Source: Mycoplasmatota bacterium (GTDB lineage: Bacteria > Bacillota_I > Bacilli_A > Izemoplasmatales > Hujiaoplasmataceae). Taken from it: a stretch of 17,879 bases of DNA. The notes under the pieces are model-generated. The model did no database searches. It saw only the letters and a program-made list of their open reading frames with translations, and had not been told where the DNA came from. Position 1 is the first letter of the stretch; the number at the start of each line of letters is the position of its first letter. Below are positions 14,192-17,879 of the stretch, piece by piece. A program made the position numbers and the translations under genes. The stretch covers positions 1-17,879 of the forward strand of contig JAGLYJ010000017.1 of NCBI GenBank assembly GCA_023132365.1. The letters are read 5' to 3'.

Positions 14192-17100
14192 ATGAAAGTT
14201 TCAAAAAAACTACTTATTATGGCTGTGTTATTCCTAGCAAGTTTTCTATTAGTTGCTTGTGGAGAAACCACAACTGAAGCTACTACCGCAGCGCCAACAA
14301 CAGTTGCGCCTACGACAGTAGCGCCAACAACAGTTGCGTCTACAACGGCAGCACCTGTTGATTTATCAGCATTAATTGATGATTTAAAAACTCATTACGC
14401 TGATACTTTAGAAAGCATCACATTCGTTGCTACTGAAGATTTAACTTTATTAGCATCAATTGGTGGTGTAGATATTGTTTGGAGTAGCGCTAATGATAGC
14501 TATCTAGAAGATGATGGAACAATTCATCAACCTAGTTTTGATTTAGGTGACCAAACAGTGGTATTAACTGCTACAATGGCTGACGGGGACGATACAGAAT
14601 CTCATAATTTCTTTGTAACCGTTGAAGCTTTAGCAAAAACTGATCAAGAAAGAGCAGATGAAGTATTCATAGTTGTAACTGCTTTTCCTAGCAAGGAAGT
14701 TTGGACTTCAGCAGATAATGCAGGTCTTGATTTTGCAGTTCTTGGAGAAGACGACGACGAAGTAGAATACGCAATCGTTTGGACTTCAAGTCATCCAGAA
14801 ATAATTTCTGTTGGCGGCGAAATCACTCAACCTGATGGAGCGAATGTAGACGTTACTATGACAGCTACAATTACTATCGCTACTGTTGATTATACAAGTG
14901 TTGTAGTATTTACAGTTGCTAAAACTCTTGAAGGTACTGAATATGCTACCATTGCAGCATTAGCAGATATAATAGAAGATGATCCTTATGTAATGATTCC
15001 TGGATTAACTGTTCTTGGTATCGATCCTTACGGAAATGTATTTTTTACAGATGGCGTAAACTTAATTTATGTGTATTCACCAAGTTTTACTGTTGAAGTT
15101 GGAAGTGTTTATGATGTTACAGGTACTTTTACATCATACTTCGCATTCAATCAACTAGTTGGAGATGACACAACGCCTTTGAGAGCAGAACCTTCAACGG
15201 CAGCAGTATCTATTGCACCTATAGTAGACACTGTAACAGTTACAGAATTATTTAACGTATCCCCACCTGTTGACGGAACGGATGAAGTTTTTCATACAAT
15301 GTATACAATTACGGGTACCGTATATTTTGATGAAGAAATGGCTTATCCATGTTATTTAGTGCCTTCGGACTATGACTTTAGTGTAGCACGTACAGAAGAT
15401 AACTATCCTAATGGAACAGAATATATTGAAATATACTATAATTCACATGAAGAGCTTCTAGAAGCGTTTAATGGTTTAGAAATTACTATAGATGTTATTT
15501 ATAATGGATTCCATGGCAACCATGAAAACACTTATGTTCATTTCTATGGAGAAGTAGAAGATGTTGATGTTACATTTGCTAACGATGCTGAGCAAGTTAC
15601 TACAGCTTTAGCAGCAGTTATGTTACCTGCTGAAATTAAAGCTGCAGAAACATTAGAGTTACCTACTGAATTATTTGGTGTTGCATTAACATATGCATCA
15701 GATGACGAATTAGTTATTAATACAACAACTGGTGCAGTAGATTTAACAGGGCTTGTAACAAGACAATTAGTTACAGTTACAGTTACTGGAACTTTCAATT
15801 CTGAAGTTCAAACAAGAGATATAGAAATTTTGGTAGGAGAATTACCATTATTAACAATAGCTGAAGCGATTGCAGCGGGACAAGATGCAAACGTAAAAGT
15901 TATTGGTATCATTACTGATACTACTGATACAGCAAGTTATGGTGCATTCTGGTTACAAGATGCAACAGGCGCATTTGATTTATTTAACCCAAGCGGTGTG
16001 TTTACTGTTGATATGATTGGTAAGACATATGAATTCATCGGTGTAATTGATGTTTATAATGGCTTAAATGAACTAGTTGTAGATAGTCTTGATGACGCTA
16101 TGGAACTTACTGGTGATGATGCATTATCTATGCCTACTGCAGTTGATTTATCTGCAATGACTTTAGATGACACAACATTATTACCTTATCAAGGAATGTT
16201 AGTCGATTTAACAGGATTTTTCCTAAAATATGATTTAGATGCTACTTATACATCTTCATTTAATATGTATATGATTAATTCAGTTGGAGAAGAAATCGCA
16301 GTTCGTATCGATAAAGATGTACCAGGTTTTGCTAGTTTCGTTACCTTGATTGGCGGATCTGTTGCTAATACCCCGTTAGATTTCACTAATGTAATTGTTG
16401 GATGGTACAATGGAGCACAAATCCTTGTTCCTTCTGATGCTATAATTACTGTTGGGACAACTTACACTGATGCTGAATTATTAGCAATGGATGCAGCAAT
16501 ATTCGAATCAGATGTTACTTTAAGTGGTGACTACATGGTTCCTGAATTAATGTTTAGTGAAGTAACTACAGTTGTATTCTCAACAGAATTACAACCAAAT
16601 CTATCATATGATAGTATGGTTGATGACAGCTTAATAGTTGTTACCCTTCCTAGTGTTGCAGATCTTACAGGTACAATTACAATTACTTTAGCTTATGAAT
16701 TAGAAACACTAGATGTTGTTATTAACGCTATTATAGAAGCTTTCACAGATGCAGATAGATTAGCAGCAGATTTAGCAGGATTAATAGCTGGAGCAGCTGA
16801 AGTAGTAGGTATGGAATATCAAATGATTGCATTACCTATACTTGGTAATTACGGTTCAGTAATTACTTGGACTTTAGTATCTGGAACAGCTACTTTAGAT
16901 GTTAATGAGTTATATTTAGACCCAACAGGCGTTGAACATGACGTTGTTGTTGAAGCAACATTAACTTTAGGTTCTGAAACTCCTGTTACCCAACAATTTA
17001 CACTTACTGTAACTCCTGTTATATTAGTTACTGATTTTACTACATTACATGACAATACAGCTGGCGTATTCACAATAGCTGATGAAACCGAAGTTTATGT

Positions 17101-17879
17101 TTCAGGTGTTGTTACTGGATTTGGTTATCATGTAGTATATATTCAAGATGCTAATGGAGAAGGATTATACGCATATTATGGTGAAGGACATGAAAATGAC
17201 GGAACTATAAATATAGGCGATGAAATAATTTATTTTGGAGAGTTAGATTCATATAATAATGTAAGAAGATTAGGATATGGCGCTGTATTACATGCTGGAT
17301 TAAGCACAGGAAACGCTATTATTGATGATACTGTTTATACATTAGATGACGTTGTTGCACTTGCTATAGAAGATAGCGGTAAAATAATTAATGTTACTGG
17401 ATTAGTATATAAAGGAATTGATGGTGGAAAATATCAATTTGATGTTGTAGGAACTACTACCGTGAGATTAGAAGTATATACAAGTGTTGCACCAGAATGG
17501 ATTCCAAATGTATTTGAAGTAGATGATATATTACCAGAAGTAACCTTTACATTTAAAGAAATTAATTGGTCTGGAAATTTGGGTGGCGAAATGTTTACGC
17601 TTGAAATGACTGATCAAATGATGTTAGACGCTGATCTAAATGCCATTCCAGCAACTATGGATATGACAGAAGATTATGTTATATTAGATGGACTATATGG
17701 TTCAACAATGGTTGTAACTGGTATTACTGGAGACGCGGCTACTTACTTAGATTTCACAACAACTCCTGGTACTATTCTATTTACAGAACCTGCTACTGAC
17801 GCTGTTGGAGTTATTACATTAGAAGTAACTCAAGGAACACTACCGGTTGAAACCGTAACTATTGATGTTACTGTAAAAG
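14192..17879 (+). CDS. Giant modular surface lipoprotein with Ig-like and OB-fold-like domains, 3' end beyond window
   Basis: An open frame runs from the ATG at 14192 (AAGGAGG at 14180-14186) to the window end: 1229 residues with no stop. It has a lipoprotein signal ending LLVAC (Cys23) and a linker of tandem APTTV units. Next come domains resembling the atrophied bacterial Ig fold, at about 58-150 (IVWSSANDSYLEDDGTI), 150-245 (IVWTSSHPEIISVGGEI), 458-548, 754-848, 850-946 and 1137 onward. Between them lie OB-fold-like segments at about 250-455, 550-750 and 947-1130 (examples VKVIGIITDTTDTASYGAFW and VYVSGVVTGFGYHVVYIQDA), of the kind found in YhcR-type secreted nucleases and other surface proteins. 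No catalytic domain is seen in the visible part. It is rich in Val, Thr, Asp and Ala, and Cys is nearly absent after the anchor. The C-terminus, where an enzyme domain would be expected, is missing. Domain boundaries are approximate. Confidence 0.85.
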   Translation, partial: MKVSKKLLIMAVLFLASFLLVACGETTTEATTAAPTTVAPTTVAPTTVASTTAAPVDLSALIDDLKTHYADTLESITFVATEDLTLLASIGGVDIVWSSANDSYLEDDGTIHQPSFDLGDQTVVLTATMADGDDTESHNFFVTVEALAKTDQERADEVFIVVTAFPSKEVWTSADNAGLDFAVLGEDDDEVEYAIVWTSSHPEIISVGGEITQPDGANVDVTMTATITIATVDYTSVVVFTVAKTLEGTEYATIAALADIIEDDPYVMIPGLTVLGIDPYGNVFFTDGVNLIYVYSPSFTVEVGSVYDVTGTFTSYFAFNQLVGDDTTPLRAEPSTAAVSIAPIVDTVTVTELFNVSPPVDGTDEVFHTMYTITGTVYFDEEMAYPCYLVPSDYDFSVARTEDNYPNGTEYIEIYYNSHEELLEAFNGLEITIDVIYNGFHGNHENTYVHFYGEVEDVDVTFANDAEQVTTALAAVMLPAEIKAAETLELPTELFGVALTYASDDELVINTTTGAVDLTGLVTRQLVTVTVTGTFNSEVQTRDIEILVGELPLLTIAEAIAAGQDANVKVIGIITDTTDTASYGAFWLQDATGAFDLFNPSGVFTVDMIGKTYEFIGVIDVYNGLNELVVDSLDDAMELTGDDALSMPTAVDLSAMTLDDTTLLPYQGMLVDLTGFFLKYDLDATYTSSFNMYMINSVGEEIAVRIDKDVPGFASFVTLIGGSVANTPLDFTNVIVGWYNGAQILVPSDAIITVGTTYTDAELLAMDAAIFESDVTLSGDYMVPELMFSEVTTVVFSTELQPNLSYDSMVDDSLIVVTLPSVADLTGTITITLAYELETLDVVINAIIEAFTDADRLAADLAGLIAGAAEVVGMEYQMIALPILGNYGSVITWTLVSGTATLDVNELYLDPTGVEHDVVVEATLTLGSETPVTQQFTLTVTPVILVTDFTTLHDNTAGVFTIADETEVYVSGVVTGFGYHVVYIQDANGEGLYAYYGEGHENDGTINIGDEIIYFGELDSYNNVRRLGYGAVLHAGLSTGNAIIDDTVYTLDDVVALAIEDSGKIINVTGLVYKGIDGGKYQFDVVGTTTVRLEVYTSVAPEWIPNVFEVDDILPEVTFTFKEINWSGNLGGEMFTLEMTDQMMLDADLNAIPATMDMTEDYVILDGLYGSTMVVTGITGDAATYLDFTTTPGTILFTEPATDAVGVITLEVTQGTLPVETVTIDVTVK
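14291..14335 (+). repeat. Three tandem 15-bp units encoding APTTV
   Basis: Three 15-base units encode Ala-Pro-Thr-Thr-Val at residues 34-48, differing at third codon positions, followed by a decayed fourth (ASTTA). They form the stalk after the lipid anchor. The same VAPTTV appears once in the linker of the binding protein at 12274, pointing to a shared origin. Confidence 0.8.

Noticed and set aside
15544..17073. Minus-strand open frames of 84 and 74 codons
   Set aside because: Both lie within the giant lipoprotein frame, have no ribosome site, and show low-complexity Val/Thr/Ser composition from the opposite strand.
1..17879. TGA-as-tryptophan code, expected if this were Mycoplasma or Spiroplasma
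   Set aside because: TGA ends three genes at sensible family lengths with stop-start overlaps, and Trp positions use TGG.

Overview
The window looks like chromosome of a low-GC, Mollicutes-related Firmicute, most like the free-living Izemoplasmatales/Acholeplasmatales group. Three things point there. The DNA is strongly AT-rich. Surface lipoproteins start with a lipobox followed by Cys-Gly-Glu-Thr-Thr and a threonine-rich linker. TGA is used as a stop (at 2156, 7206 and 9074) while Trp is TGG, so this is not the Mycoplasma/Spiroplasma code. The assignment is inference from gene content, not a phylogeny.

Positions 1-5360 hold housekeeping genes. The 5' part of mnmE (tRNA U34 modification GTPase) runs leftward off the window. 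It diverges from a small membrane protein gene (905) across a 67-base gap with overlapping promoters. Next comes a tight operon (1439-4918): a stand-alone protein resembling only the N-terminal half of PTS enzyme I, then dnaX, ybaB and recR, all overlapping or nearly touching. A small two-helix membrane protein (5011) has its own promoter and ends at a probable intrinsic terminator.

Positions 5400-12179 hold a surface/transport unit read rightward without an obvious internal terminator. A palindrome-overlapped promoter leads into a 585-residue lipoprotein made of three PASTA-like repeats, a lamin-tail-like domain and a staphylococcal-nuclease-type domain with its catalytic residues intact. 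A translationally coupled membrane protein of unknown function follows. Then comes a sugar-type ABC importer: an MsmX/UgpC-like ATPase, a MalF-like permease, a MalG-like permease with an unusual ~190-residue N-terminal extension, and a small lipoprotein with an EF-hand/dockerin-like calcium loop.

Positions 12180-17879 hold the importer's probable substrate-binding lipoprotein, with its own promoter, a Thr-rich stalk and an Ig-like domain. After it comes a very large lipoprotein (at least 1229 residues, running off the right edge) built from alternating bacterial Ig-like and OB-fold-like domains.

The most interesting reading is that 5451-17879 forms one cell-surface system. An anchored Ca-dependent nuclease and a giant modular lipoprotein of a type often attached to secreted nucleases would capture and cut an extracellular polymer, possibly DNA, next to an importer for the products. 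The sequence supports the individual domains. The functional link between nuclease and importer is inference from proximity only. I saw no tRNA, rRNA, CRISPR array, insertion sequence or phage genes.
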